Source: Rothia aerolata
GTDB lineage: Bacteria > Actinomycetota > Actinomycetes > Actinomycetales > Micrococcaceae
NCBI RefSeq assembly: GCF_014635585.1
Contig: NZ_BMDC01000003.1
Span: 124,001 to 188,000, forward strand
DNA: 64,000 bases
Direction: 5' to 3'
Shown: positions 35,716 to 44,608 of the stretch, in pieces
Layout: each line of letters opens with the position of its first letter
How positions within the stretch are numbered: the stretch's first letter is position 1
Notes under the pieces: model-generated
What the model saw: only the letters and a program-made list of their open reading frames with translations
Databases searched by the model: none
Told to the model about the DNA's origin: nothing
Program-made: the position numbers and the translations under genes

Positions 35716-35845
35716 GTGGGAACCGCGAATATCCCCCGATAACACGGTTCTTCAAGACGGTTTGCGCTCTAGCTAATCCCCTAGACGCTACAGCGTGCGA
35801 GCCGGGTCAGATCCCCCAACCTTTACCGACTACCAAACCGTGATA
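35716..35845 (+). ncRNA. Structured RNA candidate with C-rich loops (6C-like)
   Basis: AACCG (35721-35725) pairs with CGGTT (35745-35749) around a CCCCC loop; ACGGTTTG (35757-35764) pairs with CAAACCGT (35834-35841) around a larger fold that contains CCCC (35778-35781), an ACGCT/AGCGT hairpin, and CCCCC (35813-35817). Hairpins with runs of C in the loops recall the actinobacterial 6C RNA motif, but I cannot align it to that family. Strand is uncertain; no gene overlaps. Confidence 0.4.
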
Positions 35846-36268
35846 GAGCATAAAAACTAATTGTCTGTTTCTTTGCTCGCCTCCTATTGAGGCTGTGTCA
35901 GTCGTTTGACTGACCAAGAACTAGTTTACATATTTACAAAGGCTCTGCGTAGAACCCCTTTTACCGGTAGACAGGGCAAACAGCGCCGGGGGAGAAGATA
36001 AAAACCTGTCCTGGCAAGTAGTTTTATTTCAAATTTTATATATCCTGGAGGGGAGCTGGGAGATTCTCGTTGAACCTGTGAGTTTGAGCTGTAAAGTATT
36101 TTTACGTTCTGGCGCATGCGCCATAAGGGTGTTTGAGCTGGTCAAGGTTTGGTTTGAGCTCGGGAATGTGAAGTTGAGAAATTGTCTAGAAATTTTCAAA
36201 AAATTTTTCATTTTGAAGACATTCTGTTCTCAAGTTGGCAACATTTTGTTAGGTATCTGTCTAAAAAA
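35846..36268. other. Gene-free AT-rich stretch
   Basis: About 420 bp with no supported gene. A GTCAGTC/GACTGAC hairpin lies at 35898-35915. The remaining sequence is AT-rich with no recognisable feature up to the stop of the TRIC-family gene. Confidence 0.6.
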
Positions 36269-37090
36269 CTAGAAATCTTTGGGGGAGTGACGGTGTTGTT
36301 GAATCTGCTCATCGGTCAGCACCTCAAGATTTTCTGTCAGCGGCTGGCCGGGTTCCCAGGTGCGAACACTGCGACCTGCCTTTTTCTGCCCCGGTGCAGA
36401 CCAGCCCTTGCGGAGGGGGCGGGAGGAGCGTCGTCCTGACATAAACCGCGGGCGGGGCACCTTCAGCGTAATCGGCTCGGGAAGCTGCCAGTTGCGGGTG
36501 CGGGCCGCGATACCAAAAATGAGGCAGGAGGCGATAGAGACCGCCATAGCTAAATTGGGTCGGTGGAAAACCTCGCTGATAATCGCGGTCTCGGCGGCTC
36601 CCACAAAAGCAACCGTGGCGTAGAGGGAAGAGCCTCCCAAAATGGAGGGGATACGGTTGACCATGATGTCGCGCAGTACGCCACCGCCCACCGCCGTGAC
36701 AATACCCAGGGCAATGGCGGGCAGCCAGTGCAAGCCAAAATTCAGGGCCTTGAGAGTGCCGGTGGCAACCCAGCAGCCCATACCCAGAAAGTCCACAATC
36801 ATCAGAAGCCAGTTGGCCCAGCGGGTGCCAAGATCAATGGTATAGGCAAGCAGGGCGGCGGTGAGCGCTCCCGCCCAGTAGGCCGAGTCGGTGAGGGCGA
36901 TAGGAAAGTCGGCGTTGAGTAAAACATCGCGGATAATGCCGCCGCCCATGCCGGTAATTACCGAGAGCAGAATAAAACCCACCATGTCGAAGCGGAAAGC
37001 ACGGGCGACTGCTCCGCCGAGTAGCCCCGAAGAGACAATCGCGGCAACATCGACAATGCGGAATACCGTGGTGGGGTCGAGGGATTCCAT
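36269..37090 (-). CDS. TRIC/UPF0126 family cation-channel-like membrane protein
   Basis: A 273-residue protein with two repeats of three helices plus one: the Gly-rich 'ITGMGGGIIRDVLLN' and 'VTAVGGGVLRDIMVNRIPSIL' are the paired signature of UPF0126, whose prokaryotic members form trimeric K+ channels related to TRIC. Family length is about 200-210; here 65 basic C-terminal residues are added ('RSSRPLRKGWSAPGQKKAGR'). AGGAG precedes the ATG at 37090; the longer frame to 37147 lacks a site. Confidence 0.88.
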   Translation of the reverse strand: MESLDPTTVFRIVDVAAIVSSGLLGGAVARAFRFDMVGFILLSVITGMGGGIIRDVLLNADFPIALTDSAYWAGALTAALLAYTIDLGTRWANWLLMIVDFLGMGCWVATGTLKALNFGLHWLPAIALGIVTAVGGGVLRDIMVNRIPSILGGSSLYATVAFVGAAETAIISEVFHRPNLAMAVSIASCLIFGIAARTRNWQLPEPITLKVPRPRFMSGRRSSRPLRKGWSAPGQKKAGRSVRTWEPGQPLTENLEVLTDEQIQQHRHSPKDF

Positions 37091-37276
37091 GAGGCTCCTG
37101 GGGTGAAAGTTTCCATGTTTTAGAGAGTTGGGGGCAGGCAGTTGCAACTCTCTGGGCCGGGAATCTTATTCTACCGAGAGGGCTTGCCTAAAAATCCATA
37201 CTAGGTAAGAATTTTACTTAGTAGAAGTTTTAACTTAGGCCACCGCAGTCTTGAGCTAAGCAAGGAGCTGATTCCC

Positions 37277-38368
37277 ATGACAGCTGACCAGACCCCCGGC
37301 GCCCCGGAGGAAAACCGACTGACCGACTATTCGCTGTGGAAGGAGCAAGACCGGCAGTGGGCAGCCCGTTTCACCTATGTGCTTGCCTTCAAAACAAACC
37401 TGCCCGCAGGCAAGATTGAGACGGTGGTTGAGCGTACTCGAAGCACCACCTTGGATGCTGACCTTCCTGCCCAGAAGCTATTTGGCGATCCTGATAAGGC
37501 TGCCCGGCTCGCCGCCTTTCAGGAAACCAGCCACGAAGACCGCTCTGAGACCCGGATTCTGCCGGTGACAGAGGCTACCTCGGCGGCTCTGATGCAGGTG
37601 GGTTTTTTAGTTTTTTTGATGACCTGGTTTGTTACCGACTACGGTTCCTGGCGGGTTGTACATCCCTATAACCTGGCCTTTGTGGCGGCTATGGGTCTGC
37701 TGATGGCTCTGGGCGGCACCCTCGTTTGGTCTGGTATCTCCCGCGGTAGATTGCTTGCCGCGACTGTGATTGGTGCCCTGGCGCTGGCCGGCTTTGTGGT
37801 GCTCGCGTTCACCCTGGGGCCGCTGATGGAGAGTCCTAACCAGCCTTCTCTTCCCATGTTCCTTGGACTTCTGCTGGGGCTTGCTCTGGGTGGAGGCGGC
37901 CTGCTGCTGGCTGTTGCTGGAGGGTGGGCTTCTGCCCGCCAGCGTGAAGATAGTCGCGACTGGTTTACCCAGCTTGAGGGCTATCTGCGCGGTCAGCACG
38001 CCTTCCGCGCTCGGGAGGCGCGCGGCGTCGTCCGCGAAACCCGCGATCATTTGGTTTCGCTTCAGGACGCGCGGGGTACGGCGGTGGACCCCGAGACTGA
38101 GTTTGGCCCCGCGGCGGCTTTCGCGCAGGCCTATGCGGGGAACTCGGTGCAATCCATTAGGCGTAAGGGTTGGCTGAAGCAGACTTTTATCGCCCTGCAG
38201 TTTCTGATTTTTGTGGCGGTGATGCTGAGCCTGATGTGGGATTCTGGCTGGCTTGGCTCTATCTTCTGGGGAGTGGGAATTCTATTTTTTGCCCTCCGTT
38301 TCAGAGGGCAGTCTCGGGATAATAGGCGGCAGGTTAAACAACGTTTGAAGGAAGCGCGGGATGACTAA
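37277..38368 (+). CDS. Membrane protein with N-terminal HAAS-like helical domain (1)
   Basis: A 363-residue protein. Residues 1-100 are soluble and helical with 'QKLFGDPDKAARLAAF', a pattern like the HAAS domain that accompanies PadR regulators. Two helices (110-170) and more around 180-215 follow, then another soluble helical segment ('YLRGQHAFRAREARGVVRETRDHLVSLQD') and a final helix pair (290-345). It begins the three-gene set HAAS1-HAAS2-padR, with 8 bp overlap to the next gene. It may sense or transmit an envelope signal; no enzyme motif is seen. Confidence 0.75.
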   Translation: MTADQTPGAPEENRLTDYSLWKEQDRQWAARFTYVLAFKTNLPAGKIETVVERTRSTTLDADLPAQKLFGDPDKAARLAAFQETSHEDRSETRILPVTEATSAALMQVGFLVFLMTWFVTDYGSWRVVHPYNLAFVAAMGLLMALGGTLVWSGISRGRLLAATVIGALALAGFVVLAFTLGPLMESPNQPSLPMFLGLLLGLALGGGGLLLAVAGGWASARQREDSRDWFTQLEGYLRGQHAFRAREARGVVRETRDHLVSLQDARGTAVDPETEFGPAAAFAQAYAGNSVQSIRRKGWLKQTFIALQFLIFVAVMLSLMWDSGWLGSIFWGVGILFFALRFRGQSRDNRRQVKQRLKEARDD

Positions 38369-39350
38369 GTTACCCTACCCGGGCTTTTCACCCCGGGACA
38401 ACGACTGGCTCTATGTCTATGACCGGCAGCTGGTCTACTACGGTGATAACACCTCGGCGGGGAGCCGGAACCTTCTGCTGAAAGAGACTATGCAGCAGAT
38501 CAAAGATTCGGGGACTGAGGCATATGAGCTCTTTGGCGACCCCGCGGCTAAGGCTGAGCAAGATTTGGCGCAGAGAATCCCCGCGCGGCTCAAAACCCGG
38601 TATGGCCTGGTTGCTTCACCGGCAGCGGTGCTCGGTGCGGGTGCTACCTATCTGGGGATGCTGGGGCTTTTTGCCAGCGTCCGCCTGCTGATTTATTCGG
38701 GACTTAGCTTTGATTTAACAGCCCGCGATCTTGCTGTTCCGCTGGTGCTCACCCTCGGGATCACCACCCTCTTGGGTTTCTATGCCCTGCTCACTTCTGG
38801 TCTGCCCACACATGCTTGTGCGGTGTTGGGAGTCGGGGCAGTTCTGGTGAGCCTGGGCCTTGCTGTCGTGAACAACTCTGTGCTGGTTTCGGGCTTTCCC
38901 ACCCCGGTATTCTTCCTTCTTCTTGCTCTTCCGGCGGTTCTCTGGTGGCGCTGGCGGGCTGTCGGTCCGCAGTTTGCCCCGGTCTTGGATTCCTCTGCCT
39001 GGTACCGCCGTTTTGCCGGAGTTTTACGGTTTCGTTACCGGGTTTCTCCGCAGAAATACCTGGCTGAGGTGCGCGAGCACTGCTCACTTACCGCTGCAAC
39101 CCCTCAGGAGGAATTTGGCCACCCCGAGCTCTACGCCTACGAGCTAGAGGGAGTCTATCCGCAGTGGGGCAAAAAGCGTCGAACTACCGCAATCGCTACC
39201 GTGACAGTGCTGGCCTTGGTAGCCCTGGTGGGCTTTGGCTTCTTGGATAACGAATGGGCTAATCCGGCCTTCTTTGCCCTGACCAACCTGCTCTTCTTTG
39301 GCCAGTACACCAACCTCAACCGCAAAATTCCCGAGGTGAGCGCACGATGA
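38361..39350 (+). CDS. Membrane protein with HAAS-like helical domain (2)
   Basis: A 329-residue relative of the preceding gene: the N-terminal soluble part has 'DSGTEAYELFGDPAAKAEQDLAQ', matching 'LFGDP' of its neighbour, and membrane helices lie at about 88-110, 118-142, 150-175 and 185-205, with a pair near 275-320. The DUF-like N-terminus 'DNDWLYVYDRQLVYYG' is not recognised. It overlaps padR by 4 bp (ATGA), so all three are coupled. Confidence 0.72.
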   Translation: MTKLPYPGFSPRDNDWLYVYDRQLVYYGDNTSAGSRNLLLKETMQQIKDSGTEAYELFGDPAAKAEQDLAQRIPARLKTRYGLVASPAAVLGAGATYLGMLGLFASVRLLIYSGLSFDLTARDLAVPLVLTLGITTLLGFYALLTSGLPTHACAVLGVGAVLVSLGLAVVNNSVLVSGFPTPVFFLLLALPAVLWWRWRAVGPQFAPVLDSSAWYRRFAGVLRFRYRVSPQKYLAEVREHCSLTAATPQEEFGHPELYAYELEGVYPQWGKKRRTTAIATVTVLALVALVGFGFLDNEWANPAFFALTNLLFFGQYTNLNRKIPEVSAR

Positions 39351-39658
39351 ACTCGCCCGAACCTTCTTCCTGGCAGCGCGCCGTCCTGCCCCTGCTCTTG
39401 CTCCAGGAACTTTCAACCGGGCCCGCCCACGGCTACGCCCTTGGTCGGGCTATTGCTGAGCGCGGTTTTGCACCGCTGAAGGGGGCTACCCTCTATCCGG
39501 CGCTAGCCCGACTTGAGGAGTCTGGCCTGGTCAGCACCCACTGGGAGCAGGGCGAGGGAGGGCCCGGCCGTAAGGTCTACGAGATTTCGAGTGCAGGACG
39601 TCGCGAGCTTGAGTCCCTGAGCGCCGCCTGGGCTACCTTCGCGGCGCGGGTAGGCTGA
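39347..39658 (+). CDS. PadR-family transcriptional regulator
   Basis: A 103-residue winged-helix regulator: 'VLPLLLLQELSTGPAHGYALGRAIAERGFAPLKGATLYPALARLEESGLV' (in pieces) is the PadR N-terminal domain, followed by 'GRKVYEISSAGRRELE'. It lacks the long C-terminal dimer helix of larger PadR proteins. Being last in an operon with two HAAS-like membrane proteins suggests it controls that operon or reads their signal. A 28 bp imperfect palindrome follows at 39665-39692. Confidence 0.88.
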   Translation: MNSPEPSSWQRAVLPLLLLQELSTGPAHGYALGRAIAERGFAPLKGATLYPALARLEESGLVSTHWEQGEGGPGRKVYEISSAGRRELESLSAAWATFAARVG

Positions 39659-39664
39659 TAGAAA

Positions 39665-39699
39665 GCATACTGTTTATCTAAGATAAGTATGCGTATGAT
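39665..39699 (+). promoter_or_regulatory. Palindrome and -10 directly upstream of a leaderless gene
   Basis: GCATAC...TTATC-TAA-GATAA-GTATGC forms an imperfect palindrome (39665-39692). TATGAT at 39694-39699 is a good -10; with a normal 6-7 nt spacing transcription would start at or within a base of the ATG at 39706. No ribosome site is present. Confidence 0.55.
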
Positions 39700-39705
39700 T
39701 GGGGT

Positions 39706-39921
39706 ATGGGATTTTTTACTAGAACTTTTCTGCCAAACAAGGTTCGCCGGGTCATCAACCCGGTGGGCCACGCTAAGTATTCTGCCCGTCGCAAGTTTGT
39801 GCCGAAGCCGGTGCGCCAGTTCCAGCACCTCACGAGTGCTTTTCGGAACCCCACCGGCTACGCCAAGCGCCGGGCCAGCTACTCGCTGTCTAATGCAATT
39901 CGCCGGCGGCTCTTCAAGTAA
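39706..39921 (+). CDS. Small basic protein, unknown function
   Basis: A 71-residue, strongly basic protein with no hydrophobic segment ('VRRVINPVGHAKYSARRKF', 'KRRASYSLSNAIRRRLFK'). It may be a nucleic-acid or ribosome-binding protein; I do not recognise the family. The mRNA is probably leaderless, since a TATGAT -10 ends 6 nt before the ATG. It lies between the padR operon and the convergent esterase gene. Confidence 0.7.
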   Translation: MGFFTRTFLPNKVRRVINPVGHAKYSARRKFVPKPVRQFQHLTSAFRNPTGYAKRRASYSLSNAIRRRLFK

Positions 39922-39936
39922 GTTGCAGAGCCGGAA

Positions 39937-41094
39937 CTAACTGGCGTGCGCAAAGTAGGGGGAGCGGTGGGCAAGCCAGTCTAGGCCCTGGCCAATGCCG
40001 GGAATCCAGACATCTACGCGGTGGCCCCCCACCGGCACCGTTGCCACCACTAATTCGGTGGGTGCCTGCACTGCCTCTTTAAAGGTTCCCAGGGAAGCTT
40101 TGGGAAGATCGTCTTCGGCGCTGGTGTAGAAATAGATACCAACTTCAGGTTTATCTTTGGCAACAATATCTCCCAGCAGGTAGCGGGGATCCTTGGAGTC
40201 AAGCCACTGCTGGCCATCGGTGTAGATGGGCTCGAAATAACCTGCCTGTACCAGCGCCGAGCCAAAAATATCGGGGTGTTTGACCGTAAACATTGAGGCG
40301 CACCAGCCTCCGGCACTGTAGCCGCTGGTAGCCCACGCCCCGCTATTCTCAATGGCGCGCAGGTTATTTTTGATCCAGGGAACGAGGTCTTGGGTCACGT
40401 AGGTTTCGGTGTGGGGTGGCTCCATGGTTGAGGTACCGGCATCGGAGTCTACACACTCGCTGTCAAAGGTACCGGGGTAGACATCGGGAACCACCAGAAT
40501 TGCCTGCCCCATCTCCCCGGAATTGAACTTGTCTTCCAGCATTTTTCCGTAGTCGATGTCCTTGCTATAGGTGGTAGACGAGCCCGGAAAACCGGGAAAC
40601 CCCATAATCACGGGGTAAAACTGATCGCTGTTCTGAAGGTAGCCAGCGGGTAGGTAAACCATCACGTCCATGCTCCTGGAAGAAGCTGATCCCGGAACTT
40701 TAACCGTAAAATACTGCCCCTGGTCTGTATTCTTCACCTGCCCGCTAAAAGCCGGGTTGGTGATCGGGTTTTTCTGAATTTCGCTGGCGGTCTGATTGAC
40801 GTGAGCTGCGGGGAGAACACTATCGGCCGCCCCAAAGTTTTCCACGCTGGAAGTATGGGCGGCAGAAGGGTCAAAGAGCTCCTGCCAACTGGTGTACCAC
40901 TGGTTTTCCTGGTTGAGCCAGGCGGCAACCGAGGCAATGGCTAGCACTATGGTCACTAGAAAAACGAGGGCCTGAGCCAAGTATTTTTTCAGCCCCGGCC
41001 TACGGCGGCGGGGAAGAACCAGCACCCCAAAGAGAAAGAAGAGGGCGCTGATAACGGTTATTCCCCAGACAAAGGGGGCATCTGTGATTCCCAT
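39937..41094 (-). CDS. Membrane-anchored alpha/beta-hydrolase (putative esterase family)
   Basis: A 385-residue protein: two N-terminal helices (about 8-26 and 38-62) place the rest outside the membrane. The extracellular part (150-385) is an esterase D/antigen 85-like hydrolase with 'YPVIMGFPGFPGSSTTY', the nucleophile elbow 'GYSAGGWCA', the acid in 'AEDDLPKA' and a late His in 'VGGHRVDVW'. Related proteins include mycolyltransferase-like esterases, but Rothia-type organisms lack mycolic acids, so another acyl ester is expected. It is the sole gene on its transcript. Confidence 0.82.
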   Translation of the reverse strand: MGITDAPFVWGITVISALFFLFGVLVLPRRRRPGLKKYLAQALVFLVTIVLAIASVAAWLNQENQWYTSWQELFDPSAAHTSSVENFGAADSVLPAAHVNQTASEIQKNPITNPAFSGQVKNTDQGQYFTVKVPGSASSRSMDVMVYLPAGYLQNSDQFYPVIMGFPGFPGSSTTYSKDIDYGKMLEDKFNSGEMGQAILVVPDVYPGTFDSECVDSDAGTSTMEPPHTETYVTQDLVPWIKNNLRAIENSGAWATSGYSAGGWCASMFTVKHPDIFGSALVQAGYFEPIYTDGQQWLDSKDPRYLLGDIVAKDKPEVGIYFYTSAEDDLPKASLGTFKEAVQAPTELVVATVPVGGHRVDVWIPGIGQGLDWLAHRSPYFAHAS

Positions 41095-41284
41095 GAATGG
41101 TTGAGTTCCTTTGAAAATAATGAGGGTGCTCTCAAGCTAAGAATGCTTGTTCAAACTGTGAGTCTGCTGTGTGAAAGCAGGATGTTTAGAATGAGCACTT
41201 ACAAAAACCGCTTGAAAACAATGAAAGGGCGTATTCTCAAAGCAAGATAAAGAACCGCATCCATAACGCTAGGAAAGAAAGCCC

Positions 41285-44200
41285 ATGCCGAATCGGTCAA
41301 ACAAACCCAGCAGGGTAGCTCCTGAGAGAGTCGCAAAAATTCTGATTGCCGTCTACGCGGCGGGCACCCTGATTTCCGGTTTTGCCTGGCTACTTTCACC
41401 CCTTCGTGGACACCGGGGCTTCACCTGGTGGGAGTCAGTTTTCAGCCTGCTCAATATACCGGTAACTCACACCCTGCTGTCTGCGGTGGTCATGGCTTTG
41501 ATAACCACCGCGCTGATTCGGCGCAAGCGCATCGCCCTCTACGTGACTATGGCCTTTCAGGTTCTGGGCACCCTCTGGAGCGTGCTGAGTTTTATCTACC
41601 ACGTGCAGGTGGAAGTTCCTAACGAGCTCTTCACCAGCCTGTCTTTCTACAATCCCATCCTCGATGCTTTCTCCGCCGTCTGGGGTATTTTTGCCCTGGT
41701 GATGCTGGCTAAGGCAAGGAGTTCTTTCCCCGCAAAAGTCCACCGCACCTCCTGGCTGGGCGCGGCACTTACCCTACTGATCGGCGTCGTCATTACGGTG
41801 GGCGCTATCTGGCTTTTCGCGCCCACCCAGGGCCTTTTACCCTGGCAGATTAGCCTGCATACGCTGGGCCTGGCCCCCTCGCCAGTGCAGCGCAACCACC
41901 ACGGGTACTGGGTGCTGCAACTTGCCTCAACCCTGCTGGGCATTACCCTGCTGCTTGCTGCCATTATCTTTCTGCGTTCGCCCGCTCGCGAAACCGAGCA
42001 GACCGCCTGGAACCAGGAGCGGGAGGTTCAGCTACGCTCCCTTCTACAGGAATTCGGTGGGCAAGATTCGCTGGAATACTTTGCTACCCGCCGGGAGAAG
42101 TCCCTGGTGTTCTCTCCGGACGGGAAGGCAGCGGTTGCCTTTCGAGTGATCAACTCGGTCTGCCTAGCCTCGGGCGACCCGGTGGGTAAGAAATCCTCCT
42201 GGGCGGCTGCGGTCGCCGAGTGGAAAGCTCACGCCCGCGAAAACGGCTGGGTGGTTGCGGCGCTGAGTGTGAGTGAGGCCGGCGCCCGCGTGTTCGCCGA
42301 TTCGGGTCTCTCCATTGTGACGATGGGGGACGAGGCGATTCTTTACGCGGATCGGTTCAGCCTCAACAACACTTCTCTCACCGAGGTGCGCCACGCCGTG
42401 AACCGCCTGCGCAAGGCGGGACTGAGCGCCGATATTAGCTACCACGCAGACCTCACCGAGGCTGAACGCAGTGAAATGCTCACCAAGACTGATGCCTGGC
42501 GCCACGGAGCCACCGAGCGCGGGTTCTCCATGGCTCTGGGCCGTTTGGGTGACCCCGCAGATTCCCGCTCGGTTCTGGTGGTTGCCCGCGATTCCTCGGG
42601 TGCGCCGGTGGGCCTGCTCTCCTTTGTGCCCTGGGGTAAGACCGGGCTGTCCCTCGACGTCATGCGCCGATCACCCGAGGCCCCCAACGGCGTGGTGGAG
42701 TTTATGGTGGCGGAGCTGATGGAGGCTGCCGCCGACTTTGGTATCTCGCGGGTCTCTCTCAACTTCGCCATGTTCCGCGAGGTCTTCGCTAGCGCCGAAA
42801 AGTTCGGGGCGAGCCCGCTGACCCGCCTGGCGTCGTCCACCCTGGGCGTGCTCGACCGCTTTCTACAGCTGGAACGACTCTACACCTTCAACCAGAAGTT
42901 CGCGCCCGAGTGGCTACCGCGCTACCTGGCTACCGACTCCACCGTTTCGCTGGCGCAGGTGGCCACCGCCGCCGGTATCGCTGAGGGCTTTCTGCCCGCC
43001 TGGTTCGACCGTGCCTCGAGAGAGACCCGTTCGCTGGACGACGCCGCCCTGGCGCAGGTGCGCGAGATTGAGCGCCGTCGGGTGGAGGCGGGGGATTTGG
43101 AACCGCGCTGGTCTGATCAAACCAAGCACCGAATTCGCCACCTGCGCGCGATGGAGTCTGCGGGCATGAGCCCCTATCCGCTGGGTCTGCGGGCGCGTTT
43201 TACGGTGGAGCAGCTGCAGGAATTTGCTACCGCGGTGGCAGCCCCCTGGGCCGCAACAGTTAGCCTGCCGAGCCAGCAGATTACCGTGGCGGGCCGGGTG
43301 CGGTCGTTGCGTATTCACGGTGGCGTGGTCTTTGTGACCTTGGTGGACGGCGCTTTCTCGGCGCAGGTGGTGTGCGAGCGCTCGTCCTTTGAAGCGGAGA
43401 ACTACGGGCTGCTGCGCGCCAACCTCGATACCGGCGATATTGCCGCCTTTACCGGCCGGGTGGGAGTCTCGCGCAAGGGCACCGGCTCCCTGCTGGCAAC
43501 CAGCTGGACGATGGCGGCTAAGGCCCTGCACCCGATTCCTTTCACCGACTTCTCAGACCCCGAGGCGCGCCTGCGCCGCCGCTCAACAGACCTGCTGGTG
43601 AACCTCGACCAGGTTTCCAACCTGAAGGTGCGCTCGGCAACCATCTCTTCAATTCGTAAAACCCTGGATTCCGACGGTTTTACCGAGGTGGAAACTCCGA
43701 TTCTCAACACCGTGCACGGTGGCGCTTCGGCCCGGCCCTTCAAGACCTTCATCAATGCCTATGGCGCTGATTTGACCCTGCGCATTGCCCCGGAGCTCTA
43801 CCTCAAACGCCTGGTGGTAGGCGGCATGGGAGCGGTCTACGAACTGGGTCGCGACTTCCGTAACGAGGGAGCTGACGCCACCCATAACCCCGAGTTCACC
43901 GTGCTTGAAGCCTACAAGCCCTATGCCGACTACACCACCATGCGCCTGCTGACCGAGATGCTCATTAAGAACGCTGCCTACGAGGTCTTTGGCGAAGAGG
44001 TTCTGCCCCTGGGCGCTAAGAATTCCACCGAACGGGTGCTCACTGACGTCTCCGGCCCCTGGAAGGTGCGCAGCGTATTGGAGGCGCTCTCCGAGGCTGT
44101 AGGCTTTGAGGTCTCGCTGGAAACCGACTTTGAGGTCTTGCTCCGCCTGGCACGGGAGAACGAAATCCACGTGCGCGACGACATGGGCCCCGGCGCCGTC

Positions 44201-44608
44201 ATCGAAGAACTCTACGGCGAACTGGTTGAAGCTAACACCGTTGAACCCACCTTCTACACCGACTTCCCCGAAGAAACCTCACCCCTGGCAGGGCCCCACC
44301 GCTCCAAGCCCGGTCTGGTGGAACGCTGGGATCTGGTCATCAACGGTATGGAAATCGGTACCGCCTATTCTGAAATGGCCAATGCCCTTCAGCAGCGCAA
44401 GCGGCTCACCGAACAGTCGCTGAAAGCCGCCTCGGGCGACCTCGAAGCCATGCAGATTGACGAAGACTTCCTCTACGCCCTAGAAACCGGCATGCCGCCC
44501 ACCGGCGGGCTGGGCATAGGCATTGACCGCTTGGTGATGCTCCTGGCCCAGACCCAGATTCGCGGAGTACTGGCCTTTCCCTTCGTGAAACCCAGTAATG
44601 TCAACTAG
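41285..44608 (+). CDS. lysX: Bifunctional lysylphosphatidylglycerol synthetase / lysyl-tRNA synthetase
   Basis: An 1107-residue fusion. Residues 15-235 carry about six membrane helices; 250-560 form the MprF-like (DUF2156) transferase ('SYHADLTEAERSEML', 'GLLSFVPWG', 'MRRSPEAPNGVVEFM'); 650-740 an OB-fold; 760-1107 a class II LysRS core with motif 2 'YELGRDFRNEGADATHNPEFT' and motif 3 'TGGLGIGIDRLVMLL'. It makes Lys-tRNA and moves lysine onto phosphatidylglycerol, protecting against cationic peptides. It overlaps the next gene by 11 bp. Confidence 0.95.
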   Translation: MPNRSNKPSRVAPERVAKILIAVYAAGTLISGFAWLLSPLRGHRGFTWWESVFSLLNIPVTHTLLSAVVMALITTALIRRKRIALYVTMAFQVLGTLWSVLSFIYHVQVEVPNELFTSLSFYNPILDAFSAVWGIFALVMLAKARSSFPAKVHRTSWLGAALTLLIGVVITVGAIWLFAPTQGLLPWQISLHTLGLAPSPVQRNHHGYWVLQLASTLLGITLLLAAIIFLRSPARETEQTAWNQEREVQLRSLLQEFGGQDSLEYFATRREKSLVFSPDGKAAVAFRVINSVCLASGDPVGKKSSWAAAVAEWKAHARENGWVVAALSVSEAGARVFADSGLSIVTMGDEAILYADRFSLNNTSLTEVRHAVNRLRKAGLSADISYHADLTEAERSEMLTKTDAWRHGATERGFSMALGRLGDPADSRSVLVVARDSSGAPVGLLSFVPWGKTGLSLDVMRRSPEAPNGVVEFMVAELMEAAADFGISRVSLNFAMFREVFASAEKFGASPLTRLASSTLGVLDRFLQLERLYTFNQKFAPEWLPRYLATDSTVSLAQVATAAGIAEGFLPAWFDRASRETRSLDDAALAQVREIERRRVEAGDLEPRWSDQTKHRIRHLRAMESAGMSPYPLGLRARFTVEQLQEFATAVAAPWAATVSLPSQQITVAGRVRSLRIHGGVVFVTLVDGAFSAQVVCERSSFEAENYGLLRANLDTGDIAAFTGRVGVSRKGTGSLLATSWTMAAKALHPIPFTDFSDPEARLRRRSTDLLVNLDQVSNLKVRSATISSIRKTLDSDGFTEVETPILNTVHGGASARPFKTFINAYGADLTLRIAPELYLKRLVVGGMGAVYELGRDFRNEGADATHNPEFTVLEAYKPYADYTTMRLLTEMLIKNAAYEVFGEEVLPLGAKNSTERVLTDVSGPWKVRSVLEALSEAVGFEVSLETDFEVLLRLARENEIHVRDDMGPGAVIEELYGELVEANTVEPTFYTDFPEETSPLAGPHRSKPGLVERWDLVINGMEIGTAYSEMANALQQRKRLTEQSLKAASGDLEAMQIDEDFLYALETGMPPTGGLGIGIDRLVMLLAQTQIRGVLAFPFVKPSNVN

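Noticed and set aside
35714-35800. tRNA-like sequence on the minus strand ending CCCACCA
   Set aside because: The 3' end looks like an acceptor, but no matching 5' acceptor strand, no standard T-arm (GGTTCGAATCC-type) and no anticodon arm at the right spacing could be found.
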